Below are positions 15,036 through 23,591 of a DNA stretch of 26,528 nt, in pieces (position 1 is the stretch's first letter; each line of letters starts with the position of its first letter). The stretch is from Pirellulales bacterium (GTDB lineage: Bacteria > Planctomycetota > Planctomycetia > Pirellulales > JAICIG01), in the NCBI GenBank assembly GCA_025924495.1, contig JAICIG010000040.1, forward strand, positions 1 to 26,528, given 5' to 3'. Made by a program: the position numbers and the translations under genes. Below the pieces are notes generated by a model. The model had not been told where the DNA came from. It saw nothing but the letters and a program-made list of their open reading frames with translations, and searched no databases.

Positions 15036-16370
15036 ATGGCGCAGAAAACGAAACTCATGTCGAGCCCTTTGTCCGAGCCTGCCGCTGTCAGGCCAAACGC
15101 CGTGATCGGCGCCAGCGGTTGGGTCGTGCTGCTCGTGGCGCTGGCAGTGCGCGGCGGCGTGTTTTTTGTCGCAGGCGATGCGCTGCACTCCGATCCCGAC
15201 GGTTATCGCGCGCTGGCCGAGAATCTGGTCGAGTTCGGCGTCTTCGGCCATGAGCAGCAACCGACGGCTTATCGGCCCCCCTTATATCCGCTTCTGCTGG
15301 CGCCCTGCGTAGCGATTGGAAGTGATGCAACCGCTCGGGCCGCAATCGCCCTGTTGCATGTTGTATTGGGCGTCGCCACGACACTGTTGACGTTGTGGTT
15401 AGGAGTTCGCTGGGGTTTGGGGCGCTACGCGGAGTTGGCTGCAGCTCTGGTCGCGTTCGATCCCTTGTTGTTGAATCAGTCGACGCTGGTCATGACCGAA
15501 ACGCTCGCCGCCTGTTTGGCTTGCGCGGCGCTCGCGGCACTGACGCGCGCCGCCGAACGCCCTACGGTGGGGCGCGCAGCAATGGCCGGCGTTTGCTTGG
15601 GTCTGGCGGCGCTCTGCCGGCCGACGTTTTTCGCCTGGTCAGCGCTCGTTTTTGTCGGCTGGGGATCGCGAGTCTCGGATGGACGGCAGCGCTGGCTGAC
15701 GCTTGGGGCGACGGCAATCGGATGCTCCATCATCGTCGCGCCTTGGGCCGTGCGCAACGCCGAGCAGTTCGATCGCCCGATTATCTCGACAACGCACGGC
15801 GGTTATACGCTGCTGCTAGCCAACAACCCGAGTTACTACGCTTTTTTGCAAACCGCCGCGAGGGGCGAAGTGTGGCGCGCCGAGCAGTTCGATCGCCAGA
15901 CGCTGGCGGCAAGGCGCGCCGCCGCAGACGACGAAGTCAGCGCCGATCGGCGCGAACGTGCACAAGCCTGGCAAACCATCCGCGACCAGCCCAGGGTGTT
16001 TCTCAAAGCGTGCCTGGTTCGAGTAGGGCATTTTTGGGGCCTATTGCCGCATCGTACGGCCGGCGAGACGGGGCTACGGCGGAACGCGCTGCGGTATGCT
16101 GCGGCGAGTTGGTACTTTGTAGAGTTCGCGCTGGCCGTGGCGGGCCTGTGGGTTTTGGGAAACCGCCTGGTGCACTCGCCGTGGCTGTGGGCCGTGTTGC
16201 TGGCGGCGTCGCTAACTGCTGTTCATGTCTTGTATTGGAGCGATATGCGGATGCGCGCTCCTTTGATGCCCGTCGTAGCATTGCTGGCGGCCCGCGGCGC
16301 GGCGGCCTTCCGCGATCGATCTGGCGGTCGCAAAACGTCTACTGACAAAGACTTAAAATCTCCCGACTGA
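15036..16370 (+). CDS. GT39/ArnT-like membrane glycosyltransferase
   Basis: A 444-residue integral membrane protein of the PMT/ArnT (GT39/GT83-like) type. Such enzymes take sugars from polyprenyl-phosphate donors and transfer them to protein or lipid on the outer face of the inner membrane. The first helix at about 27-47 is followed by the acidic loop HSDPDGY at 51-57, with the Asp expected in the active site, and TAYRPPLYPLLLAP at 77-90. NQSTLVMTETLAACL, typical of this superfamily, comes later, and about ten helices follow. Two in-frame ATGs are possible (15036 and 15057). The first has a weak GGCGG upstream; the frame is open further back only by overlap with the divergent gene. An lptD-like gene lies downstream but has its own promoter. 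Confidence 0.85.
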   Translation: MAQKTKLMSSPLSEPAAVRPNAVIGASGWVVLLVALAVRGGVFFVAGDALHSDPDGYRALAENLVEFGVFGHEQQPTAYRPPLYPLLLAPCVAIGSDATARAAIALLHVVLGVATTLLTLWLGVRWGLGRYAELAAALVAFDPLLLNQSTLVMTETLAACLACAALAALTRAAERPTVGRAAMAGVCLGLAALCRPTFFAWSALVFVGWGSRVSDGRQRWLTLGATAIGCSIIVAPWAVRNAEQFDRPIISTTHGGYTLLLANNPSYYAFLQTAARGEVWRAEQFDRQTLAARRAAADDEVSADRRERAQAWQTIRDQPRVFLKACLVRVGHFWGLLPHRTAGETGLRRNALRYAAASWYFVEFALAVAGLWVLGNRLVHSPWLWAVLLAASLTAVHVLYWSDMRMRAPLMPVVALLAARGAAAFRDRSGGRKTSTDKDLKSPD

Positions 16371-16383
16371 CTCTGAAGCTGCC

Positions 16384-16413
16384 TTGACCGCGCGGGCGGT
16401 CGACTCCTATAAT
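16384..16413 (+). promoter_or_regulatory. Near-consensus sigma-70 promoter for the lptD-like gene
   Basis: TTGACC at 16384-16389 (5 of 6 matches to the -35 consensus) and an exact TATAAT at 16408-16413 are separated by 18 nt. It is the best housekeeping-type promoter in the window. It lies 14 nt after the glycosyltransferase stop and predicts a start near 16420, giving a leader of about 150 nt. This implies the outer-membrane gene is transcribed independently of the gene before it. Confidence 0.7.
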
Positions 16414-16420
16414 CCCGCCC

Positions 16421-16438
16421 CCGACCTCGGAAGGTCGG
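16421..16438 (+). promoter_or_regulatory. 5'-terminal mRNA hairpin downstream of the lptD-like promoter
   Basis: A perfect 7-bp inverted repeat (CCGACCT at 16421-16427, AGGTCGG at 16432-16438) with a 4-nt loop starts at the predicted transcription start. A stem at the extreme 5' end commonly protects mRNA from 5'-dependent decay. As DNA it could instead be an operator just downstream of the -10. Either role is inference. Confidence 0.45.
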
Positions 16439-16568
16439 CACATCTCTTAAGACGTTCGTCCAATTCAGTTTGTGAGTTTCGAGAACGACGCCTGCGCGAA
16501 CCGCGCGGCTCGGTTTCGACAGGATCGCCAATCTGCTGAACAGCTCAACGGCTAATCGCTGGGTCGGG

Positions 16569-19500
16569 TTGCCGTGCGCGCGGCGCTTGTTGCGCGCTCG
16601 CGCGCTCACGCTGCCTCTGGCGCTGACGATGCTGTGTTGGCTGTTGGCCGAAGCCGCGAGTGCACAAGTTGAATTGCCCGCCGCGCGGCCCGGCGAACCA
16701 ATCGTCATCTCCGCCGAACGCGCGAATCGGTGGCGGCAAGGTCAGTACGACGTCTGGTTGTTGCGCGGCAATTGCACCATCCACCAAGGCGCCAATCGCT
16801 GCCGCAGTCGAGACGCCGTCTTGTGGGTCAAACAAGGCGAACCTCTTGCCAGCGGCGACGTTGATGAAGAGCAGACTGAAGCGCAACAAAAAGAGAGCGG
16901 CCGCCACAAGATCATCGCGTATCTCGAAGGCGACGTGCAAATCGAAGCGGGCCGGCGCGAACAGCGCCCGCAACAACCGTTGAATTCGCAGGGAAACCGC
17001 GGCTGGTTGGGTCGCTTCTACACGACCTCGCCGATCGAGTTCAACACGCCGCCGCCGGGCCCTGAGCCGCCGCTCAAACCGACCGTCTTCCAGAACGCCA
17101 TGGAGCGGCGCAATCCCGAAGGCAACGCCATCCAACGCACCCAGTTCACCGTGACTCAAGGGGACGCGGCACAAGCCGCGCCGGCCGAGGCGGGTACGCG
17201 GCGCGTGCGGATTTTTCCGCGCAGCTCCGTGAATCCCCAGGTGCGCTGGATTCCTAATGCGGCGCGCGATGAAGGGGTGCTCGAAGTGACGGGCGGCGTG
17301 GCGATCATGATCAACGGCGCCAATCCCACCGACCAACTCGACATCGAAGCCGACCGCGTCGTGCTCTGGACGACCGGCGAGTTCACTCCTGACATGCAGG
17401 AGAAGTTCCAGGACGAAGACGTGCCGCTCGAAGTCTATCTGGAAGGCAACGTCGTGTTCCGCCAGGGCGATCGCGTCGTGTACGCCAACCGCATGTTTTA
17501 CGACGTGAATAAAGAGAACGGCACGATCGTCGAAGCGGAAATCTTCACGCCCGCGCCGGGCTACGCCGGCAGGCTGCGTTTGAAATCGCAACTCATCAAG
17601 GTCACGAACGGCGACAACTTTTACGCCCGCAACAGCTTTGTCACTTCCAGCGGCCTGGGCCAACCGCGATATCGCATCCAGACCGGCGAGATCTTCGTCG
17701 AAGACCATCAGCGGCCGATCGTCAATGCATTTACCGGTACGCCGGTTCTCGATCCAGCCACGAACGAGCCGGTGATCGAGCACGAGCAATTAGTGACGAG
17801 CAAAAACAACTTCCTGTTTCTCGGCCCCGTGCCGGTCTTTTACTGGCCGCGGTTTTCGACCAATCTCGATGAACCTTCGACGTTGATCACTTCGGCCTAT
17901 TTTCAGAACGACAAGATCTTCGGCAACTGGGAAGAGGTCGAAATCGATGCCTTCCAGTTGCTCGGCATTCGCAATGTACCCCAAGGGCTTGATTGGACCT
18001 TTACCGTCAGCAACGTCAGCAAGCGCGGCTTCGGCGGCGGCACCGATCTGCTGTTCGATCGCCCCAACTTCCTTGGCCTCGGAGCCATCACTAGCAATCT
18101 CGACGTCTGGGGACTGCATGATAAGGGCTTCGACAATCTCGGTCGCACGCGCACGCATTTGACGCCCGAATCGCGCAATCGCGGCCGCGTGTTGGAAACA
18201 TTCCGCCAGCAAATGCCCAGCAACTTCCAGTTGACCGGCGAATTGGGCTGGATCAGCGACCGCAATTTCCTCGAACAGTACTACGAGGCCGAGTGGGATC
18301 AGCATAAAGACGAGACCACCGACCTGGAATTAAAGCGGATCGTCGATAATCGCTCGTGGAGCGTCTTCACGTCGGCCCGTTTGAATCCGTTCTTCACCGA
18401 AACCCAGTGGCTGCCTCGCTACGATCACCACATGCTCGGCCAGCCGCTGTTGGGCGACCGGCTGACGTGGTATGAGCATTCGAACCTGGGCTATGCCCAA
18501 TACAAGATTACGAACCGGCCGACCGATCCAGCCGATGCGGCGATCTTCCAGTATCTGCCTTGGGAAAAAAACGCGGCGGGCTTGCCCTCGAATTTCCAGG
18601 GCGAGCAACTGGTCACCCGCCAGGAAGTCGATGCGCCGTTCGACTTAGGACCATTCAAGTTTTCGCCCTATGCCATGGGCGAGCTGGCCCGCTGGGGGGA
18701 GGATCTCTCCGGCAATCCGCTGAACCGCGCCTGGGGCCAGGCCGGCTTGCGCGGCAGCATCGCCTTCTGGGCTTCGAATCCGACGATCGAAAGCCAGTTG
18801 CTCAACGTGCACGGTTTAGCGCACAAGATGGTCTTCGAGTTCGACGCTTCGGCTTCCGATACCAACAAGCGGATGACTTCGCTGCCGCTCTACGACGCAC
18901 TCGACGACAACAGCCAGGAACACTTCCGCCGCCGCTTCGGCATTCTCGATTATGGCGGCAACACGCCGTTCAAGTTCGATCCTCGCTCGTACGCTTTGCG
19001 CATGGGCCTGCAAAACTATGTCAGCGCGCCGGTCAGCCAGGTCGCCGACCGGCTCGACGCGGTGCGTTTCGGTCTTCGCCAGCGCTGGCAAACCAAGCGC
19101 GGCCCGGCGAACAATCGCCGCATCATCGATTGGATTCTGCTCGACACCAACGCCGTCTACTTCCCCAATCCGAACCGCGACAACTTTGGCCAGGCGTTCG
19201 GTCTGGTGAACTACGATTTCCGCTGGCACGTGGGCGACCGCGTGACGTTGACGTCGGACGGCGGTTACGACTTTTTCAGCCAGGGCCAGCGCACGTTTGC
19301 CGTCGGCGCCACATTGCAACAACCGCCGCGGCTGAACTGGAACGTCAGCTTCCGCTCGTTGAACGGACCGTTCACCTATAACGTGGTGACGATCTCGAAC
19401 AGCTACATGCTCAGCCCCAAGTGGATGTATACCGCCGGAACGTCATTCGCGCTCAACGCCAGCAACATCGGGCAGAACATCGGCGTGACGCGCATCGGCG

Positions 19501-19655
19501 AATCGTTCGTCAGCAGCCTGGCACTGTACGTCGACACTAGCAAGAGCAACTTCGGCTTCAACTTCATGGTCTCGCCGCGATTCCTCGGACCGCAGTTGCT
19601 GCGGCGGATTGGCGGCGCCAACATCCCGATGTCGAATCAGTACGGGCTGGAATAA
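16569..19655 (+). CDS. LptD-like outer-membrane LPS-assembly protein with N-terminal OstA/LptA-like segments
   Basis: A 1028-residue exported protein resembling LptD, the outer-membrane barrel that inserts lipopolysaccharide, but longer than the roughly 780 residues of enterobacterial LptD. A signal peptide ends near ASA-QV at 32-33. OstA/LptA-like jellyroll sequence is visible at about 45-130 (IVISAERANRW, YLEGDVQIEAG) and again at about 236-345 (LEVTGGVAIMING, VYLEGNVVFRQGDRVVYA). The barrel half follows the LptD-like FLFLGPVPVFYWPRF at about 415-429 and continues to the C-terminus with alternating aromatic/polar strands. No ATG is available: the frame opens after a TGA at 16473-16475, and the first reasonable start is TTG at 16569, with CTG at 16533 or 16536 as alternatives and no clear Shine-Dalgarno. 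It is transcribed from the promoter at 16384-16413. Confidence 0.85.
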   Translation: MPCARRLLRARALTLPLALTMLCWLLAEAASAQVELPAARPGEPIVISAERANRWRQGQYDVWLLRGNCTIHQGANRCRSRDAVLWVKQGEPLASGDVDEEQTEAQQKESGRHKIIAYLEGDVQIEAGRREQRPQQPLNSQGNRGWLGRFYTTSPIEFNTPPPGPEPPLKPTVFQNAMERRNPEGNAIQRTQFTVTQGDAAQAAPAEAGTRRVRIFPRSSVNPQVRWIPNAARDEGVLEVTGGVAIMINGANPTDQLDIEADRVVLWTTGEFTPDMQEKFQDEDVPLEVYLEGNVVFRQGDRVVYANRMFYDVNKENGTIVEAEIFTPAPGYAGRLRLKSQLIKVTNGDNFYARNSFVTSSGLGQPRYRIQTGEIFVEDHQRPIVNAFTGTPVLDPATNEPVIEHEQLVTSKNNFLFLGPVPVFYWPRFSTNLDEPSTLITSAYFQNDKIFGNWEEVEIDAFQLLGIRNVPQGLDWTFTVSNVSKRGFGGGTDLLFDRPNFLGLGAITSNLDVWGLHDKGFDNLGRTRTHLTPESRNRGRVLETFRQQMPSNFQLTGELGWISDRNFLEQYYEAEWDQHKDETTDLELKRIVDNRSWSVFTSARLNPFFTETQWLPRYDHHMLGQPLLGDRLTWYEHSNLGYAQYKITNRPTDPADAAIFQYLPWEKNAAGLPSNFQGEQLVTRQEVDAPFDLGPFKFSPYAMGELARWGEDLSGNPLNRAWGQAGLRGSIAFWASNPTIESQLLNVHGLAHKMVFEFDASASDTNKRMTSLPLYDALDDNSQEHFRRRFGILDYGGNTPFKFDPRSYALRMGLQNYVSAPVSQVADRLDAVRFGLRQRWQTKRGPANNRRIIDWILLDTNAVYFPNPNRDNFGQAFGLVNYDFRWHVGDRVTLTSDGGYDFFSQGQRTFAVGATLQQPPRLNWNVSFRSLNGPFTYNVVTISNSYMLSPKWMYTAGTSFALNASNIGQNIGVTRIGESFVSSLALYVDTSKSNFGFNFMVSPRFLGPQLLRRIGGANIPMSNQYGLE

Positions 19656-19682
19656 GCCGGCGCATTTGATCGATCGCCAGGC

Positions 19683-19704
19683 TCGCCGCTTCGCTTAACG
19701 GCGA
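19683..19704. terminator. Inverted repeat between convergent lptD-like and WD40 genes
   Basis: A 6-bp stem (TCGCCG with CGGCGA) around a 10-nt loop lies 28 nt after the lptD-like stop, within the 126-nt convergent gap. No T-run follows on the plus strand. It is a weak terminator candidate. Confidence 0.2.
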
Positions 19705-19781
19705 TGCACCGCACGGCCGCCGCTTTTAAACGCTCCGCTTCTTACTCGCCTTGGCCGCTCGCCGTTTGCTACATGTCCAGC

Positions 19782-21944
19782 TTACTGCGATAAAAACCCG
19801 CTGGAATTGTCGGCGGGCGAAGACAGCTTCCAGATCCTGACGGTCCGATCCTCGCTGGCCGCAGCGAGCCGCTTTCCGTCGGGGCTGAAGGCCACGCCCA
19901 TGACCATGTTGCCGTGCCCTTGAAGCGTCAACTGCTCCTGGCCCGTGGTCGCATCCCACACCTTCACCAACTTGTCCCACCCAGCCGTGGCCAATCGCTG
20001 ACCATCGGGGCTGTACGCCACGCGGCTAATGCCGGTTAGTTCAGGCAATTTGAACATCCTCTTGCCTGTAGCGGCGTCCCACACCGAGACGCCGTCCGGC
20101 CCTGCTGAGGCGATGTGGTTGCCGTCGGGACTATAAGCTACGCCTGTCACCTGGTCAGCGCTCTCGGCCGTGAGCAACTCTTCGCCCGTGATCGAGTTCC
20201 AGACTTTGATCTTATTGTCGCGCCCCCCGGCGGCCAGCCGCTTGCCATCCGGACTGAAGGCGACGCTCATAGGCATTTCAGCATCCAACGACAGGATCTC
20301 GTTGCTCCCTGGCGGATCGTCCAGACTGTCGTCCCAGATTTTGACCGAATTATAATTCGTCGCGGCCAAGAGCTTGCCGGCCGGACTGAACGCGACGCTC
20401 ATAAACGCGATGTCGCGCACGTGGGCCCGTCGACAGAGGCCCGAAATGACGCTCCACACGTACACGGCATTATCTCCGGCGCCTGCCGAGGCCACCTCTT
20501 TTCCATCCGGACTAAAAGCCACTGCCTGGACATAACCGGCATGCCCGTCGTTCACGTCGTTGTGCAGTCTCTTGAGCGTATACAATTCGCACCCCGTTGC
20601 CGCATCCCAAAGTTTGACCGTCTTGTCTCGGCTTGATGAGGCAACCAGCTTCCCATCTGGACTGAAGGATACGTCGGTCACTGAGTCGGAATGGCCGAGC
20701 AGAATGAGCGGTCGCGGTTTCCGTGCGGCGCCGGCCGGCAAATCGGGAGAACTTGTCGTCGGCTCAGCGGATGCCTTGGGGTAAGGCGAAATCATCAGCC
20801 CAACCAGCACATGCCCGCGCTGCCAGGCCTCTGCTTGAACGTTCACGCCGGGGTCGAGTCGCGAACTGACGATCGTTTCCGCGCGATGATGGTCTTCGTG
20901 CGGCAGATAGACGGCCTTCTGGACGGAGTCTCCAAGCGCGGCCCGCTCAATATCCTCCGTCGTCAGCTTGAGCGGAACCGCCTGCAGCCGCAGAAATCGC
21001 TCGGTTTCAGGATTAATTCTCCAGACGGCGACGGCGACAGACATTTGCAGCTCGTGATGACCGGGAATGCTTTTCAGCGTGAAGAACTGCAATTCGGCCG
21101 CCGGAAGATTCAAACTGCAAGGAGTTGTCAGCGATTGGCCGCCTGCCCCGTTTATATCGGTCGCAACAAGCACCGCTCCCGCGGGCGCGTCGAAGTCCAC
21201 TTGAACTTCGACCGTCTTACGTTCGTCGGGCACGGATTGCGCGTCGGATTTGGCGGCTGGCGGGACAAAGCGGAAAGGAGTCGGAGATGTTAAATCGACG
21301 GCCTCCGAATTTGCGTCGGATTTGTCGGTCGCTTCTGCAGGCTGATGCCGGTTGGAACTTGGCTTGCTTTTGCCCGCGGCGCCGGTGGGCGGCAAGTTAG
21401 CCTGCGGCGTCTGTGATTCTTCGTCCCATCGCAGGTTCGGGTTGAGCAATTCATCGACGCGCCGATCAATGATCGTATCCTTCGCGCGCTCGCGATCTTC
21501 GAAGGTGCGCATCAGCTGATCGAGCCGATTGCGGAACTCATTCAGTTCCAGACGGAGCATGTCTTGTCGCGCCTCGAAGGCCGCGGCGACCTTCTTCCTG
21601 AGCGCCGGGCGGTCGAGCCCCGCCCCCGCTGCGGCCTGCTCTCGCACGGCCTGCAGCGCCTCGTGATAGCGCGCTTGCGCCGCGGCGCCGCCCGGAACGA
21701 CCCTCTCCTCAGTTTCACCCTCAGTTGACCCAGCGAAATCGAGTTCATTGCCAGCGCGTTGCTCCCCGCGTCGAGACCGCTCAGCTCGATTAGCTGCATC
21801 CAGCTGCGCTTGATTGGCTCTTTGCTGGGCGATCGCCGCTTGCTCGATTGGCGCCACGCGGAACAACAAGCCCGCACAACCGCGCAGTGCAAAAGGGGCC
21901 ATCAACACGATGAACAAAGTCGAAATGGCGAGTTTGTGATTCAT
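19782..21944 (-). CDS. Membrane-anchored WD40 beta-propeller protein
   Basis: A 720-residue protein, last in the sigma-kinase-WD40 operon. The N-terminal hydrophobic segment (LAISTLFIVLMAPFAL) acts as signal or anchor and should place the rest outside the cytoplasm. Next come an Ala/Gln-rich stretch and an Arg/Glu-rich coiled region at about 120-170 ending in DRRVDELLNPNLRWDE. An unrecognised beta-rich domain covers about 245-390. The C-terminal 300 residues hold seven WD40 repeats (VSFSPDGKLVASSSRDKTV, then similar units ending in VWS, IWD, VWN, VWD, VWD, IWK), enough for one closed seven-bladed propeller. The ATG at 21944 has GAGGA eight bases upstream; an in-frame GTG at 21977 is less likely. 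WD40 propellers bind proteins; here it may be a sensor or scaffold for the kinase, which is inference from position. Confidence 0.9.
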   Translation of the reverse strand: MNHKLAISTLFIVLMAPFALRGCAGLLFRVAPIEQAAIAQQRANQAQLDAANRAERSRRGEQRAGNELDFAGSTEGETEERVVPGGAAAQARYHEALQAVREQAAAGAGLDRPALRKKVAAAFEARQDMLRLELNEFRNRLDQLMRTFEDRERAKDTIIDRRVDELLNPNLRWDEESQTPQANLPPTGAAGKSKPSSNRHQPAEATDKSDANSEAVDLTSPTPFRFVPPAAKSDAQSVPDERKTVEVQVDFDAPAGAVLVATDINGAGGQSLTTPCSLNLPAAELQFFTLKSIPGHHELQMSVAVAVWRINPETERFLRLQAVPLKLTTEDIERAALGDSVQKAVYLPHEDHHRAETIVSSRLDPGVNVQAEAWQRGHVLVGLMISPYPKASAEPTTSSPDLPAGAARKPRPLILLGHSDSVTDVSFSPDGKLVASSSRDKTVKLWDAATGCELYTLKRLHNDVNDGHAGYVQAVAFSPDGKEVASAGAGDNAVYVWSVISGLCRRAHVRDIAFMSVAFSPAGKLLAATNYNSVKIWDDSLDDPPGSNEILSLDAEMPMSVAFSPDGKRLAAGGRDNKIKVWNSITGEELLTAESADQVTGVAYSPDGNHIASAGPDGVSVWDAATGKRMFKLPELTGISRVAYSPDGQRLATAGWDKLVKVWDATTGQEQLTLQGHGNMVMGVAFSPDGKRLAAASEDRTVRIWKLSSPADNSSGFLSQ

Positions 21945-22001
21945 CGTTCGGTTCCTCGAGAAAAAAGAGAATGACACTATGATTGCGGACGGCGCCAGGT
22001 T

Positions 22002-23507
22002 TCAGTCGCTCGAGCCGTTACTTGCCGAAGGAACCGCAAAGTCGTCCTGCGCAGTGCGACGCTCCAACTCACGAAGGTCGTTATCAAAGCGCTGCACGTC
22101 GTTTGAGGTGGATTCGTCGGAAAGTTCAAGAGCATGGGAGCGATCTTCTTTCGCCGTTGTTAGCCGCGCGGCGGACGAATCTATTTCGGCTCCGTTCTTA
22201 CGAGCCGCCTCATCTTGCTCTTCGACCCGCGTGATCGACTGTGTAAAAAACAAAATCGATAGGGAGACCGCGATCAGCACGGCGCCGACAATCGCCGCCA
22301 GCCGCCGCCAGCAAGCGGAAGCCGTCGAACGGGTGCGATGCAACTGCGGCGGCAGCGGGGTCGCCGTCGGCTGCTGCACATGCGCCAGACATTGCTCCAA
22401 CAAAGCGGCGACTTCCATCGCGCTCACAAACCGCTTTTCCGGCGATTTCTCGTGCAGTCGATCGAGCACGAAGCCTAGCCAGTCGGGAACATTCGGATTG
22501 ATTTCGCGAGCCGGCCGCGGCTGGGCGTCGGTGATTCGCCGCAGCACGGCGAGCGTACTCTCCGCACGAAACGGCGGCCGCCCCGTACTGGCGGCATAAA
22601 GCACGCTGCCCAAGCTGAACAGATCCGAACGCGCGTCGATTGCATCGCCGCGAGCTTGCTCGGGCGACATATATTGCGGCGTGCCGGCGACGATTCCGGT
22701 ACGGGTGAGCGAAGCGTCGTCGACCGCCCGGGCCAGGCCGAAATCAGTCAGCAGCACGCGATCGACTCCTTTTTCCAGCAGAATGTTGGCCGGCTTCACG
22801 TCACGATGTATCAGCCCTTGGGCGTGCGAAGCCGCCAGACCGCTAGCCGTTTGCATGCCGATCCGCAGGATTTCTGCGATATCCAACGCTCCTTGCCGGT
22901 CAATACGCTGCTGTAGCGACTCGCAGTTTATGAACGGCATCACCAGATAGGGGAGCCGAGCCGTCGTGCAAACGGCGTGAATCGGCATCACGTTCGGATG
23001 CACAATCGCCGCGGCCGCTCGCGCCTCGCGAATGAATCGCTGCCGCGCCGCCCCGCTTGTCGCTAAGTGCGGCGCCATCACTTTCACCGCGACATAGCGG
23101 CCGAGTTCGCGCTGAAACCCCTTTAGCACGACACCCATTCCGCCGCGGCCAATGATCTCCAGGATTTCATATCCCCCGAGCCTTCCCAACACATCGACCC
23201 GATCGCACGGCTGGAGAAAATCGACGACGAAGTCCGCCGCAAACGATTCGTCCGACCGGTGCGATTCGCCCTGGAAAGAAGACGTCGGCTCCCGAGGGCC
23301 ATTCAACTGGCTACCGTTGACCAGCAAGGACGCCTGCACCTCCGACCACCAGCCCGCATCTCCCGCAAGCGACTCCAACTCCTGACGACATTCCGCACAT
23401 TCAGCCACGTGCTCGGACGTCTCCGCTTGCAACGATTCCGGCAACTGATCGGCTAATAACATCCGCAACCGGCGGGCATCGCACGGAGTTCGAGATGGCG
23501 GCAACAT
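22002..23507 (-). CDS. Transmembrane Ser/Thr protein kinase with N-terminal anti-sigma-type zinc finger
   Basis: A 501-residue Hanks-type kinase. The N-terminus carries an HxxxCxxC motif (His33, Cys37, Cys40; HVAECAEC) like the zinc-binding anti-sigma domain (ZAS/zf-HC2). The catalytic domain at about 113-375 is complete: IIGRGGMGVV, Lys142 in AVKVM, Glu161, HRDVKPAN at 234-241, DFG at 255-257 and the SPEQARG activation-segment end. One membrane helix at about 403-421 leaves an 80-residue acidic external tail, so kinase and zinc finger are cytoplasmic. The ATG at 23507 has AAGGA eight bases upstream. It lies 84 nt after the sigma gene and 57 nt before the WD40 gene, all on one strand, so one operon is likely. 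The zinc finger next to an ECF sigma gene suggests direct control of that sigma; this is inferred. Confidence 0.93.
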   Translation of the reverse strand: MLPPSRTPCDARRLRMLLADQLPESLQAETSEHVAECAECRQELESLAGDAGWWSEVQASLLVNGSQLNGPREPTSSFQGESHRSDESFAADFVVDFLQPCDRVDVLGRLGGYEILEIIGRGGMGVVLKGFQRELGRYVAVKVMAPHLATSGAARQRFIREARAAAAIVHPNVMPIHAVCTTARLPYLVMPFINCESLQQRIDRQGALDIAEILRIGMQTASGLAASHAQGLIHRDVKPANILLEKGVDRVLLTDFGLARAVDDASLTRTGIVAGTPQYMSPEQARGDAIDARSDLFSLGSVLYAASTGRPPFRAESTLAVLRRITDAQPRPAREINPNVPDWLGFVLDRLHEKSPEKRFVSAMEVAALLEQCLAHVQQPTATPLPPQLHRTRSTASACWRRLAAIVGAVLIAVSLSILFFTQSITRVEEQDEAARKNGAEIDSSAARLTTAKEDRSHALELSDESTSNDVQRFDNDLRELERRTAQDDFAVPSASNGSSD

Positions 23508-23591
23508 GGATTTTTTCCTTCAGCGAGGGTCTCGGTCGTTCGCTTCCCATCAGGAAATGCCGGATGAGGACTTTGTGTTCACATCATTTCG

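Noticed and set aside
14867..15058. A 64-residue N-terminal extension of the RND exporter
   Set aside because: The extra residues are Arg/Pro-rich, unlike the family, and the longer form would overlap the start of the divergent glycosyltransferase gene. (Coordinates given in minus-strand reading order.)
16545..17789. A 414-codon open frame on the minus strand opposite the lptD-like gene
   Set aside because: It is antisense to a gene with signal peptide and clear family motifs, and its translation is compositionally biased with no domain.
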